In this document: piece by piece, positions 25,476-33,670 of the stretch
How positions within the stretch are numbered: position 1 is the first letter of the stretch
Layout of the letters: every line of letters starts with the position of its first letter
Assembly: GCA_036835375.1 (NCBI GenBank)
Contig: DAITMB010000025.1
Location: 1-48,205 of the forward strand
Length of the DNA stretch: 48,205 bases
Direction: 5' to 3'
Source: JANQTF01 sp036835375
GTDB lineage: Bacteria; Bacteroidota; Bacteroidia; J057
Translations under genes and position numbers: made by a program
Notes under the pieces: generated by a model
Told to the model about the DNA's origin: nothing
The model's input: only the letters and a program-made list of their open reading frames with translations
Database searches by the model: none

Positions 25476-26099
25476 ATGGCTGGAATCATAGGCAAGAAAG
25501 TTGGGATGACCAGCATCTTCGACGAGAATCGAAGATCAATTGCCTGCACCCTTATAGAGGCCGAGCCGAATGTGGTGACACAACTCAAGACCTTAGAGAC
25601 GGATGGCTACGTAGCAGTCCAGCTCGGTTTTGATGAAGCAAAGGAGAAAAACACCTCCAAACCGCTTCAGGGTCACTTTCAGAAGGCTGGCACCACTCCC
25701 AAGCATCGCCTGGTCGAGTTTGACTTTTCTGGTCAAAACACAGAGTTCAAGCTGGGAGACCATGTCACAGTATCTTTTTTCGAAGAAGGAGAATACGTCG
25801 ATGTGGTAGGTCTTTCCAAAGGAAAAGGCTTTCAGGGTGTAGTCAAACGTCATGGATTTGGTGGGGTCGGCGGTAGCACCCACGGTCAACACAACAGGGG
25901 TCGCGCCCCCGGTTCCTTGGGACCTGGCTCTACTCCTTCCCGCGTATTCAAAGGAATGCGCATGGCTGGCCGCACTGGCGGCGCCAGAGTCACCGTTCAG
26001 AACCTCCGTGTGCTGAGAGTGATTCCCGAAAAAAATCTGTTGGTTATCTCCGGTTCTATCCCAGGACACAAAGGAGGCTACGTCATCATCGAGAAGTAA
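25476..26099 (+). CDS. rplC: 50S ribosomal protein L3
   Basis: L3 is an early assembly protein of the large subunit, reaching towards the peptidyl transferase centre. The 207 residues include GIIGKKVGMTSIFDE at the start and the conserved central loop KGKGFQGVVKRHGFGG...STHGQHNRGRAPGSLG, which in this lineage lacks the E. coli methylated-glutamine context only partly. The stop is followed two bases later by the rplD ATG, indicating coupled translation. Confidence 0.97.
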   Translation: MAGIIGKKVGMTSIFDENRRSIACTLIEAEPNVVTQLKTLETDGYVAVQLGFDEAKEKNTSKPLQGHFQKAGTTPKHRLVEFDFSGQNTEFKLGDHVTVSFFEEGEYVDVVGLSKGKGFQGVVKRHGFGGVGGSTHGQHNRGRAPGSLGPGSTPSRVFKGMRMAGRTGGARVTVQNLRVLRVIPEKNLLVISGSIPGHKGGYVIIEK

Positions 26100-26101
26100 C
26101 C

Positions 26102-26734
26102 ATGGAAGTAGCAGTCTATAATATCGAAGGTTCGGAAACAGGACGCGTGGTCCAGTTGGCAGATTCAGTCTTTGGACTCGAAACCCCCAGCGACCAAGCC
26201 ATCTATCAAGATGTGCGCCTTATCCTTGCTAATCAGCGCCAAGGGACGCACAAGTCCAAAGGGCGCAGTGAAGTCCATGGAACTGGCAAAAAGCCCTTCC
26301 GTCAAAAAGGCACGGGTAATGCTCGCCAGGGTGATCGTAAGTCCCCACTTTTCCGCCACGGTGGTCGGATCTTTGGACCTACACCACGAACCTACGGCTT
26401 CAAGCTCAACCGTAAAGTCAAAGCCCTCGCACGTCTGAGCGCATTGACCTACAAAATGAGAGAAAACAATGTCATGGTAGTCGAAAGCTTCGGCTTTGAA
26501 ACTCCCAAGACAAAGCAATTTCTCGCGATCCTGCACAAGTTGGAACTCGCCGGCAAGAAAGTCCTCTTTGTTCTTCCTGAACAAGATCCGATTCTCTACT
26601 ACTCTGGTCGGAATATCCCACGCACACAGGTGATCACCGCCGCCGATCTCAATACCTACGACATCCTACATGCAGACACTATCCTCCTCACCGAGGCTTC
26701 TGTAGGGGTGATCAACGAACGACTAACGAACTAG
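26102..26734 (+). CDS. rplD: 50S ribosomal protein L4
   Basis: L4 binds 23S rRNA and lines the exit tunnel with a long loop. The 210 residues contain the loop signature KGRSEVHGTGKKPFRQKGTG followed by ARQGDRKSPLFRHGGRIFGP. In E. coli L4 represses the S10 operon; no E. coli-like S10 leader is seen here. Tight spacing to rplC and rplW. Confidence 0.97.
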   Translation: MEVAVYNIEGSETGRVVQLADSVFGLETPSDQAIYQDVRLILANQRQGTHKSKGRSEVHGTGKKPFRQKGTGNARQGDRKSPLFRHGGRIFGPTPRTYGFKLNRKVKALARLSALTYKMRENNVMVVESFGFETPKTKQFLAILHKLELAGKKVLFVLPEQDPILYYSGRNIPRTQVITAADLNTYDILHADTILLTEASVGVINERLTN

Positions 26735-26737
26735 GCC

Positions 26738-27031
26738 ATGAGTGTTCTTAAACGACCAATCATCAGTGAAAAAACAGCAGGTTTTGCTGAGCGTGGCCTG
26801 CCACAAGTAGGGTTTGAGGTGGACATTAAAGCTACCAAAGACCAGATCAAGGCGGAAGTAGAACGAGTCTATGAAGTCGGCGTCGAGAGCGTGAACACCC
26901 TCATCCAAAGGGGCAAAAAGCGGACTCGATATTCCAAGCGCGGAGTCGTCAAAGGCAAGAGTTCCAACTTCAAAAAAGCCATTGTCACGCTCAAGGAAGG
27001 GCAAGAAATTGACTTCTACAAGCACATTTAA
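26738..27031 (+). CDS. rplW: 50S ribosomal protein L23
   Basis: L23 sits at the tunnel exit and docks trigger factor and the signal recognition particle. The 97 residues begin LKRPIISEKTAGFAE and include the loop region with NTLIQRGKKRTRYSKRGVVKG. The gene starts three bases after the rplD stop. The following 90-base gap to rplB contains a short leader frame with a strong ribosome-binding site. Confidence 0.96.
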   Translation: MSVLKRPIISEKTAGFAERGLPQVGFEVDIKATKDQIKAEVERVYEVGVESVNTLIQRGKKRTRYSKRGVVKGKSSNFKKAIVTLKEGQEIDFYKHI

Positions 27032-27068
27032 GCAATACCCTTACCAAGGGAAAAAGCAGGAGGAACGT

Positions 27069-27140
27069 ATGGAGGTAGCCATGATGAATCCTTCGCAAGC
27101 CCCTGCAGAAACCACAAAATCATGGGCATTAGAAAACTAA
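27069..27140 (+). CDS. 23-codon leader frame overlapping the rplB start
   Basis: An ATG at 27069 is preceded by a perfect AGGAGG (27058-27063) at five bases, the best ribosome-binding site near any start in the operon. The frame encodes 23 residues (begins MEVAMMNPSQAPA, ends WALEN) and stops with TAA at 27138-27140, inside rplB, which begins at 27122 in another frame. Terminating ribosomes would be placed on the rplB start, so a coupling or regulatory role is plausible. Bacteroidota rarely use Shine-Dalgarno sites, which makes this one stand out. Translation is not proven. Confidence 0.45.
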   Translation: MEVAMMNPSQAPAETTKSWALEN

Positions 27141-27952
27141 AACCCGTCACTCCTTCCATGCGCCACATGAGTGTGTCTGACTTTGTAGAAATTACGAAGT
27201 CAACACCGGAGAAATCCCTCACGGCGCCCTTGAAAAAGTCAGGTGGGAGAAACAACAACGGTCGCATCACCATGCGTCAGCGTGGCGGAGGCCATAAGCG
27301 CCGCTACCGAATCGTTGACTTTAAGCGCGATAAATTCAATGTGAAGGCCGAAGTAGTCGCCATTGAATATGATCCAAACCGCACAGCTAGAATAGCCTTG
27401 GTCCAATATGAAGATGGCGAAAAACGCTACATCATTGCACCAGAGAAAATTCAGGTCGGGCAGGTGATTGTTTCAGGAGAATCGGTAGAGCCGGCCATCG
27501 GCAATGCCATGTTCCTCAAAAACATCCCTACCGGTACTTCTGTGCACAACATTGAGCTTCACCCAGGCAAAGGAGGAGAGATGGCGCGTAGTGCCGGATC
27601 TTATGCTCAGTTGACTGCTAAAGAAGGAAAATACGTCGTGTTGCGTCTTCCTTCCGGTGAAACAAGAATGGTGCTGGCCCATTGCATCGCCACCATTGGT
27701 GTGGTAGGCAATGCCTCCCATCAAAACATAGAAGTCGGAAAAGCAGGCCGCAGTCGCTGGCTCGGAATTCGACCTCACGTGCGAGGTGTAGCCATGAACC
27801 CGGTCGATCACCCAATGGGTGGTGGCGAAGGCCGCTCCTCAGGGGGACACCCACGTAACCGCAAAGGACTTCCTGCCAAAGGCTATAAAACCCGCGACCG
27901 GAAAAAGTCCTCTAGCTCGCTGATTATCAGCCGCAAGAAGAAACGCAAATAG
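27122..27952 (+). CDS. rplB: 50S ribosomal protein L2
   Basis: L2 supports subunit association and the peptidyl transferase centre. The 276 residues have the family sequence, including KKSGGRNNNGRITMRQRGGGHKRRYR and the C-terminal NPVDHPMGGGEGRSSGGHP with the conserved histidine. No ribosome-binding site lies directly before the ATG; the overlapping leader frame may supply ribosomes. A 117-base spacer with inverted repeats follows. Confidence 0.98.
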   Translation: MGIRKLKPVTPSMRHMSVSDFVEITKSTPEKSLTAPLKKSGGRNNNGRITMRQRGGGHKRRYRIVDFKRDKFNVKAEVVAIEYDPNRTARIALVQYEDGEKRYIIAPEKIQVGQVIVSGESVEPAIGNAMFLKNIPTGTSVHNIELHPGKGGEMARSAGSYAQLTAKEGKYVVLRLPSGETRMVLAHCIATIGVVGNASHQNIEVGKAGRSRWLGIRPHVRGVAMNPVDHPMGGGEGRSSGGHPRNRKGLPAKGYKTRDRKKSSSSLIISRKKKRK

Positions 27953-27968
27953 TTAACCCTGAATGACC

Positions 27969-28053
27969 GAATTGCTGAATTGTTGAGTCCGCACAGGAAT
28001 GTTTTCCGGATTCACTCCCTTCAACAATCCCTTTCTCAACAGTCCTTCAATTC
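27969..28053 (+). promoter_or_regulatory. Inverted repeats in the rplB-rpsS spacer
   Basis: ATTGTTGA (27979-27986) pairs perfectly with TCAACAAT (28021-28028). An overlapping TGTTGAG can instead pair with CTCAACA (28035-28041). An outer GAATTG (27969-27974) pairs with CAATTC (28048-28053). The alternative partners suggest an mRNA structure that could influence rpsS translation or processing. No T run follows. Confidence 0.4.
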
Positions 28054-28069
28054 ACCTCACTGAATATCC

Positions 28070-28348
28070 ATGGCACGTTCGCTGAAAAAAGGGCCCTTCA
28101 TCGATCCAAAACTCGAAAAAAGGGTTTTCACAATGAACGAGGGCGGCCAGAAGCGCATCATCAAGACTTGGGCGCGCCGCTCTATGATTTCGCCCGACTT
28201 TGTCGGCCACACTTTTGCCGTACACAATGGCAATAAGTTCATCCCGGTATTTGTATCGGAAAACATGGTGGGCCACAAACTCGGTGAGTTCGCCGCAACT
28301 CGCACCTTTAGAGGTCATGCGGGCAACCGTAAGGACAAAAGACGTTAG
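28070..28348 (+). CDS. rpsS: 30S ribosomal protein S19
   Basis: S19 is in the 30S head and contacts the A-site tRNA region with S13. The 92-residue sequence is canonical (MARSLKKGPFIDPKLEKRV, MVGHKLGEFAATRTFRGHAG). It is preceded by an unusually long spacer for this operon and followed after five bases by rplV. Confidence 0.97.
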   Translation: MARSLKKGPFIDPKLEKRVFTMNEGGQKRIIKTWARRSMISPDFVGHTFAVHNGNKFIPVFVSENMVGHKLGEFAATRTFRGHAGNRKDKRR

Positions 28349-28353
28349 CAATC

Positions 28354-28815
28354 ATGGCGGAACAACTGAAAATGACCCGCAAGGAGAAAATTGCGGCTGG
28401 AATACCTAAAGAGCCCAAGCGGAAGAAAGCTTACGCTGAGGACTTGAAAGAGCAGAAAGCGGAGGAAATCAAAGTTGTCCTTCGGAACTATCGCTCATCA
28501 GCGCGAAAAATGCGCATGGTGGTTGATCAGATTCGTAAGCGCGAGGTGTTCGACGCAATGAACGTCCTCAAGCTCACCAATCGTGCCGCTGCCCCTGCTG
28601 TTGCACGCCTCCTGAAATCTGGCATTGCCAGCTTGGAAGAAAAGCGTGATCCCGATCGTGTAGATGTAGGATCTCACTATGTGAAGGAAGCCTATGTGGA
28701 CGCAGCCCGGATGTTGAAGAGATTGAGCCCCGCCCCGCAGGGTAGAGCACACCTGATCCGGAAGCGTTACTGTCATGTCACGCTGGTTCTAGAGGCAATT
28801 CCTGAAATCGACTAG
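28354..28815 (+). CDS. rplV: 50S ribosomal protein L22, with N-terminal extension
   Basis: L22 binds 23S rRNA and its long hairpin lines the exit tunnel near L4. The conserved domain starts near residue 40 (VLRNYRSSARKMRMVVDQIR) and ends with RKRYCHVTLVLEAIPEI. The first 40 residues are a lysine/glutamate-rich extension, making the protein 153 residues rather than the usual 110-115. Extended L22 proteins occur in Bacteroidota. The hairpin region (KRLSPAPQGRAHLIRKR) is normal. Confidence 0.96.
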   Translation: MAEQLKMTRKEKIAAGIPKEPKRKKAYAEDLKEQKAEEIKVVLRNYRSSARKMRMVVDQIRKREVFDAMNVLKLTNRAAAPAVARLLKSGIASLEEKRDPDRVDVGSHYVKEAYVDAARMLKRLSPAPQGRAHLIRKRYCHVTLVLEAIPEID

Positions 28816-28835
28816 TTCACTTAAAGCATACGACA

Positions 28836-29648
28836 TTGGGACAGAAGACGCATCCAATCGGCCTTAGGCTTGGCATCATCAAGGGCTGGGACTCCAACTG
28901 GTACGGCGGAAAAGATTTTTCCGAAAAGTTGATCGAAGACGAGCAGATTCGTGCATACCTCAACGCACGTATTCCTCGGGGAGGAATCTCCAAGATCGTG
29001 ATCGAAAGAACGCTTCGCAAGATCACCATTACCATTCACACCTCTCGTCCGGGAATCGTGATCGGTAAAGGAGGTAAAGAGGTGGACAAGCTTCGCGAGG
29101 AGATCAAGAAGGTGACCAACAAAGAGGTCCAGATCAACATCTTCGAAATCAAGCGCCCCGAACTAGACGCAGCGCTGGTGGGCCAGCAGATTGCTCAACA
29201 GTTGGAAGGACGGGTTTCTTTTCGTCGCGCCATGAAATCGGCCCTCGCAGCTACTATGCGTGCAGGTGCTCAAGGTTGCAAAATCATGTGCGCTGGTCGC
29301 CTTGGTGGAGCAGAAATGGCTCGCACAGAGCAGTACAAGCAAGGACGTATTCCGCTTCAGACTCTCCGCGCCGACATTGACTACGCCTTGGTGGAAGCAA
29401 AAACCATCTACGGAATCATCGGCGTCAAGGTGTGGATTTTCACCAGAGAGCTATATGGCAAAGTGGATCTCTCTCCAGATGTAGCAGCTGAGCGCAACAA
29501 GCGCGGAGGCGGTGAAGGAAGAGAAGGTCGCGAAGGTGGTCGTGGGGAAGGTAGAGGAGACCGTGGCGAAGGTCGCGGAGGAAACGAGCGAGGAGGAGGA
29601 GAAGGTCGCGGTGGCGGCAAAGGGAAACCAAGAACCAATCGCCGCTAG
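28836..29648 (+). CDS. rpsC: 30S ribosomal protein S3, TTG start and Gly/Arg-rich tail
   Basis: S3 forms part of the mRNA entry channel and unwinds incoming mRNA. The family sequence begins GQKTHPIGLRLGI, and the codon directly before it is TTG at 28836; no ATG is available nearby. The KH domain (RPGIVIGKGGKEVDKLREEI) and the C-terminal domain (MCAGRLGGAEMARTEQYKQG) are complete. After about residue 220 there is a 50-residue tail of Gly, Arg and Glu repeats (GGGEGREGREGG-like), giving 270 residues in total. The tail looks disordered and RNA-binding. Confidence 0.96.
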   Translation: MGQKTHPIGLRLGIIKGWDSNWYGGKDFSEKLIEDEQIRAYLNARIPRGGISKIVIERTLRKITITIHTSRPGIVIGKGGKEVDKLREEIKKVTNKEVQINIFEIKRPELDAALVGQQIAQQLEGRVSFRRAMKSALAATMRAGAQGCKIMCAGRLGGAEMARTEQYKQGRIPLQTLRADIDYALVEAKTIYGIIGVKVWIFTRELYGKVDLSPDVAAERNKRGGGEGREGREGGRGEGRGDRGEGRGGNERGGGEGRGGGKGKPRTNRR

Positions 29649-29707
29649 TTCATTTGAAAAATTTATTCGAAGGGAGTTTGATCCCTTAGAATCCAACGAA
29701 TAGAACC

Positions 29708-30127
29708 ATGCTTCAGCCAAGAAAAGTTAAGTTCAGAAAAGTACAGAAAGGCAGAATAAAGGGAGACGCTACGCGCGGAGCAGAGCTATCCTTTGGGTCC
29801 TACGGTCTCAAGACCTTAGAGGGCAACTTTTTGACTTCCCGGCAGATCGAAGCCTGCCGGATCACCATCTCCCGGGCCATGAAGCGGGAAGGAAACATGT
29901 GGATTCGGGTTTTCCCATCCAAGCCTATGACCAAGAAGCCGGCAGAAGTCCGGATGGGAAAAGGTAAGGGTAACCCAGAGTACTGGGCAGCGCCGATCCT
30001 TGCGGGTCACATTCTCTTCGAAGTAGAAGGAGTGCCAGAAAGCGTAGCCAGGGAAGCACTTCGCCTCGCAGCGAACAAGCTACCGGTGAAGACCAAGTTT
30101 ATCATCAGAAGAGACCTACAAGCCTAA
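29708..30127 (+). CDS. rplP: 50S ribosomal protein L16
   Basis: L16 helps position A-site tRNA in the large subunit. The 139 residues are canonical (MLQPRKVKFRKVQKGRIKG, RVFPSKPMTKKPAEVRMGKGKG). The 59-base spacer after rpsC contains a small hairpin AAGGG/CCCTT. rpmC follows after six bases. Confidence 0.97.
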   Translation: MLQPRKVKFRKVQKGRIKGDATRGAELSFGSYGLKTLEGNFLTSRQIEACRITISRAMKREGNMWIRVFPSKPMTKKPAEVRMGKGKGNPEYWAAPILAGHILFEVEGVPESVAREALRLAANKLPVKTKFIIRRDLQA

Positions 30128-30133
30128 TATCAC

Positions 30134-30340
30134 ATGAAGGCCAAGGAAATACGCGACCTGACGACTGGCGAAATCGCCGCACGTATCAAGGAGGAGCAAG
30201 AAAAGCTCCTGCGGCTAAGGCTGAATCATGCGGTATCGGCCATTGAAAGCCCTTCCCAGATTCGCGCCATTCGTAGAGAGATCGCACGGTTGAAGACCAT
30301 TGTGCGCGAACGCCTTACGGCAGAGCAGAACCCAAATTAA
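30134..30340 (+). CDS. rpmC: 50S ribosomal protein L29
   Basis: L29 is a small helical protein near the tunnel exit that assists chaperone and SRP docking. The 68 residues form two helices with the family pattern IRDLTTGEIAARIKEEQEKLLRLR and AIRREIARLKTIVRER. Typical length and place between rplP and rpsQ. Confidence 0.94.
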   Translation: MKAKEIRDLTTGEIAARIKEEQEKLLRLRLNHAVSAIESPSQIRAIRREIARLKTIVRERLTAEQNPN

Positions 30341-30349
30341 TCCTGTGTC

Positions 30350-30619
30350 ATGAGCGAAACGACGGAAACCAGAAACCTTCGGAAGATCCGGATCGGGAAG
30401 GTCGTCAGCGATAAAATGGATAAGTCCATTGTTGTCTCAGTCGAGCGAAGAGTTAAGCACCCGATGTATGGGAAGTTCGTGAAGAAAACATCACGCTTCA
30501 TGGCCCATGACGAAAACAACGAGTGCGGCCTTGGCGATACGGTGAGAATCATGGAAACCCGACCGCTGAGTAAATCCAAGCGCTGGCGCTTGGTTGAAAT
30601 AATCGAAAGAGCCAAGTAA
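30350..30619 (+). CDS. rpsQ: 30S ribosomal protein S17
   Basis: S17 is an early-binding OB-fold protein of the small subunit. The 89 residues show RKIRIGKVVSDKMDKSIVVSVERRVKHPMYGK cut at family-conserved positions, and GDTVRIMETRPLSKSKRWRL. Canonical length; nine bases after rpmC. Confidence 0.95.
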   Translation: MSETTETRNLRKIRIGKVVSDKMDKSIVVSVERRVKHPMYGKFVKKTSRFMAHDENNECGLGDTVRIMETRPLSKSKRWRLVEIIERAK

Positions 30620-30661
30620 ACCCCGGCGGCCTCGCTGTTTGCCGCATAATGAGATAACGCA

Positions 30662-31030
30662 ATGATTCAGCAGGAGAGTAGACTCAAGGTTGCCGATAAC
30701 AGTGGAGCAAAAGAACTGCTCTGCATTCGCGTCCTGGGTGGAACACGCCGCCGATATGCAAAGATCGGTGACCGTATTATCGCCTCGGTCAAGTCGGCAG
30801 ATGCCGCCTCCAATGTCAAAAAAGGAGATGTAGTGAAGGCTGTCGTCGTGCGCACTCGCAAAGAGCGCAGACGTCCGGACGGTTCCTATATCAGATTTGA
30901 TGACAATGCAGCCGTATTGCTCGCCAATGATGGTGGCCCGCGTGGAACCAGGATCTTTGGTCCAGTCGCACGTGAGCTCCGTGACAAAGGGTACATGAAA
31001 ATTGTTTCTCTGGCACCAGAAGTACTTTAG
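30662..31030 (+). CDS. rplN: 50S ribosomal protein L14
   Basis: L14 lies at the subunit interface, where RsfS binds during silencing. The 122 residues are canonical (MIQQESRLKVADNSGAKELL, then GTRIFGPVARELR near the end). It opens the spc block. The preceding 42-base spacer has a small GCGGC/GCCGC hairpin. Confidence 0.97.
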   Translation: MIQQESRLKVADNSGAKELLCIRVLGGTRRRYAKIGDRIIASVKSADAASNVKKGDVVKAVVVRTRKERRRPDGSYIRFDDNAAVLLANDGGPRGTRIFGPVARELRDKGYMKIVSLAPEVL

Positions 31031-31066
31031 TGCTTCCCCCGTCAGATATTTAGAACTGCAAGCGAC

Positions 31067-31390
31067 ATGAAAAAGCTTCATATCAAGAAAGGCGACAAAG
31101 TCAAAGTGATCTCCGGGATTCATCGTGGAGAAACAGGGGAAGTCCTTAGTGTCATCCCTCAGACCGAGCGCGCCATTGTGGAAGGCATTAATATGGTCAG
31201 CAAGCACATGAAGCCCTCTCAGAAAAATCCTGACGGAGGCATCATTCAGCAAGAAGCTGCGATCCATATTTCCAACCTCATGATTATCGATCCCAAATCC
31301 AAAGAGCCATCTCGGATCGGGCGCAAGCCTGCTGAAAACGGCAAAGGATGGGTTCGGTATGCCAAGAAAAGTGGGGAAATTCTTCCTTAA
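31067..31390 (+). CDS. rplX: 50S ribosomal protein L24
   Basis: L24 initiates assembly of the large subunit by binding the 5' end of 23S rRNA. The 107 residues contain the KOW motif KKGDKVKVISGIHRGETGEVL near the start and the conserved NMVSKHMKPSQKNPDGGI. Normal length. Confidence 0.96.
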   Translation: MKKLHIKKGDKVKVISGIHRGETGEVLSVIPQTERAIVEGINMVSKHMKPSQKNPDGGIIQQEAAIHISNLMIIDPKSKEPSRIGRKPAENGKGWVRYAKKSGEILP

Positions 31391-31442
31391 CTCAACGTAG
31401 CACCAGACGCGGGTCGGAAATTCGCGTCGCAATTGTTCAGCT

Positions 31443-32009
31443 ATGTCTCAGCAAACTAGACTCTTCAAACTCTACAAAGAGGAAATTGTACCAGCACTCT
31501 TCAAGCAATTTAGCTACACCTCCGTCATGCAGGTGCCGCGGCTTGAAAAAATTGTGCTCAACCGCGGAGTGGGTGAAGCAGTGTCAGACAAGAAATTGAT
31601 CGACGCATCCGTAGAGGAATTTGCCCAAATCTCCGGTCAAAAGCCCGTCGTCACCATCTCCAAGAAGTCGATTTCGAACTTCAAACTCCGGGAAGACATG
31701 CCCATCGGCGTGAAGGTGACACTTCGCAAAGATCATATGTACGAATTTCTCGACCGTCTCATCAATGCTGCCCTTCCACGGGTGCGAGACTTCAGAGGAA
31801 TTGCTGTGAGAGGGTTTGACGGTCGTGGTAATTTTACCCTCGGCGTCAAAGAGCAAATCATCTTTCCTGAAATCAACGTGGATAAAATCTCCAAGATTCA
31901 GGGATTGGATGTCACCTTCGTAACTACTGCTCCCACCGACGAAGAAGCACTCGCCTTGTTAAAGGCATTCGGGATGCCTTTCCAAGGTCAAGAACGCAAG
32001 CAATCCTAA
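31443..32009 (+). CDS. rplE: 50S ribosomal protein L5
   Basis: L5 binds 5S rRNA and forms the bridge to the 30S head. The 188 residues show MQVPRLEKIVLNRGVGEAV, KPVVTISKKSISNFKLRE, and RDFRGIAVRGFDGRGNFTLG, all family-typical. rpsN follows after four bases. Confidence 0.97.
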   Translation: MSQQTRLFKLYKEEIVPALFKQFSYTSVMQVPRLEKIVLNRGVGEAVSDKKLIDASVEEFAQISGQKPVVTISKKSISNFKLREDMPIGVKVTLRKDHMYEFLDRLINAALPRVRDFRGIAVRGFDGRGNFTLGVKEQIIFPEINVDKISKIQGLDVTFVTTAPTDEEALALLKAFGMPFQGQERKQS

Positions 32010-32013
32010 CGAC

Positions 32014-32283
32014 ATGGCCCGTAAATCAATCATCGCCCGTGAGGCGAAAAGACGCAAAATGGTCGAAAAATTCGCCGAGAAGCGTCGCATACTGAAGGAA
32101 GAGGGAGATTATCAAGCCTTGGCTTTGTTGCCCAAAAACTCCTCCCCCGTACGCCTTCACAACCGTTGCAAACTCACGGGCCGCCCCCGTGGATACATCC
32201 GGAGATTCGGTATCTCCAGAATCAAGTTCAGGGAATTGGCCCTCGCAGGTAAGATTCCTGGTGTCAAAAAAACGAGCTGGTAA
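32014..32283 (+). CDS. rpsN: 30S ribosomal protein S14 (zinc-independent form)
   Basis: S14 is part of the 30S head. The 89-residue protein is the long form without the CxxC zinc ribbon; the region that carries cysteines in the short form here has only a single cysteine (RLHNRCKLTGRPRGYIRRF). It ends GVKKTSW as expected. rpsH begins two bases after its stop. Confidence 0.97.
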   Translation: MARKSIIAREAKRRKMVEKFAEKRRILKEEGDYQALALLPKNSSPVRLHNRCKLTGRPRGYIRRFGISRIKFRELALAGKIPGVKKTSW

Positions 32284-32285
32284 TC

Positions 32286-32684
32286 ATGTACACCGATCCC
32301 ATATCTGACTTCCTCACCCGAATTCGCAACGCGCAGGCCGCAGGTCATAAAGTTGTAGAAATCCCCGCTTCAAACTTGAAGAAGGAGATCACACGGGTGC
32401 TTCACGAACAGGGTTACATCCTCAAGTACAAATTTGTGGAAGAAGGCCCTCAAGGAGCGATCAAGATCGCTCTGAAGTATGATCGTGCCACCAAAAGACC
32501 TGCTATCACCAAGCTGGTCCGCATGAGCAAGCCCGGGTTGCGTCAATATTCCAAGGTCAAGAAAATGCCTAGAGTATTGAATGGAATGGGGGTTGTGATT
32601 CTCTCTACGCCTTCCGGCGTGATGACTGGTAATGCCGCACGGCAGAATAATGTCGGTGGCGAAGTGTTGTGTTACGTCTATTAA
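32286..32684 (+). CDS. rpsH: 30S ribosomal protein S8
   Basis: S8 binds the central domain of 16S rRNA, and in E. coli it represses the spc operon. The 132 residues begin MYTDPISDFLTRIRNA and end with the family sequence GVMTGNAARQNNVGGEVLCYV. Canonical. Confidence 0.97.
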   Translation: MYTDPISDFLTRIRNAQAAGHKVVEIPASNLKKEITRVLHEQGYILKYKFVEEGPQGAIKIALKYDRATKRPAITKLVRMSKPGLRQYSKVKKMPRVLNGMGVVILSTPSGVMTGNAARQNNVGGEVLCYVY

Positions 32685-32693
32685 GAATTCGCG

Positions 32694-33254
32694 ATGTCCC
32701 GAATCGGTAAACTCCCCATTCAGATACCCACTGGTGTAACTATTTCGATCGATAAGTCGAATGTGGTCACCGTGAAAGGCCCCAAAGGGGTGCTTACACG
32801 AAAAGTGGATCCAGACATCAGCATTGCGGTAGAAAATGGCGAGATCCAAGTGACTCGCCCTACTGAGCAGAAGCGCCACAAAGCTCTTCATGGTCTCTAC
32901 CGGTCGCTGATCAACAATATGGTTACAGGCGTGAGCACTGGATATGTTCGCGAACTGGAAGTCGTAGGTGTAGGTTACAAAGCTGAATCCAAAGGAAAAA
33001 GCTTGCTCGAACTTAGCCTTGGCTTTTCTCACCCCATCGTGATGACCCTACCTCCTGAAGTTTCGGTAGAAGCTGAGACCAAAAGAGGACAGGCCCCTAC
33101 CATTAAGCTCGAAAGTTTTGACAAAGAGCTCATCGGTCAGGTCGCCGCTAAAATCAGAGGCTTGCGCCCACCAGAGCCCTACAAAGGCAAAGGGGTTCGC
33201 TTCAAAAACGAGCAGGTCCGCCGCAAAGCTGGCAAGTCCGGAGGCAAGAAGTAA
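32694..33254 (+). CDS. rplF: 50S ribosomal protein L6
   Basis: L6 is near the GTPase-binding region of the large subunit. The 186 residues contain the two related domains (SRIGKLPIQIPTGVTI start; VKGPKGVLTRKV) and the C-terminal GLRPPEPYKGKGVRF. It is followed by a 46-base spacer before rplR. Confidence 0.97.
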   Translation: MSRIGKLPIQIPTGVTISIDKSNVVTVKGPKGVLTRKVDPDISIAVENGEIQVTRPTEQKRHKALHGLYRSLINNMVTGVSTGYVRELEVVGVGYKAESKGKSLLELSLGFSHPIVMTLPPEVSVEAETKRGQAPTIKLESFDKELIGQVAAKIRGLRPPEPYKGKGVRFKNEQVRRKAGKSGGKK

Positions 33255-33300
33255 TTCACTCATTGGGAGCATGGTATCCCTCTTTAAACAGATTAGAGCG

Positions 33301-33663
33301 ATGGCTAAGACCGCTATAAAACTTCTCAGAAGAGACCGGATTCGCCGGCGGCTTCGCACCAGGATCACTGGTACGGATGAGCGCCCACGATTGAGCATTT
33401 TCCGGAGTAATAAGCAAATCTATGCCCAGATCATCAACGACGAAACCGGCACTACGCTGGCCAGTTGTTCTTCTCGGCAAAAAGATCTAAATTTGCAGCC
33501 TCTTTCAAAGACAGAGCAGAGCCGGGAAGTCGGCAAAAAGCTCGCATCAATTGCCAAAGAGAAAGGAATTGATTTGGTCGTCTTTGACCGGGGTGGCAAC
33601 AAGTATCACGGACGAGTGAAAGCATTGGCTGAAGGTGCTCGCGAGGGCGGCCTTAACTTCTAA
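33301..33663 (+). CDS. rplR: 50S ribosomal protein L18
   Basis: L18 binds 5S rRNA with L5. The ATG at 33301 (MAKTAIKLLRRDRIRRRLR) gives 120 residues, the family length; a longer frame upstream only overlaps rplF. The C-terminal DRGGNKYHGRVKALAEGAREGGL is diagnostic. Confidence 0.97.
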   Translation: MAKTAIKLLRRDRIRRRLRTRITGTDERPRLSIFRSNKQIYAQIINDETGTTLASCSSRQKDLNLQPLSKTEQSREVGKKLASIAKEKGIDLVVFDRGGNKYHGRVKALAEGAREGGLNF

Positions 33664-33670
33664 GAAGACT

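Noticed and set aside
30491..31432. 313-codon minus-strand frame opposite rpsQ-rplX
   Set aside because: It spans four real genes on the other strand and their spacers and has no family features.
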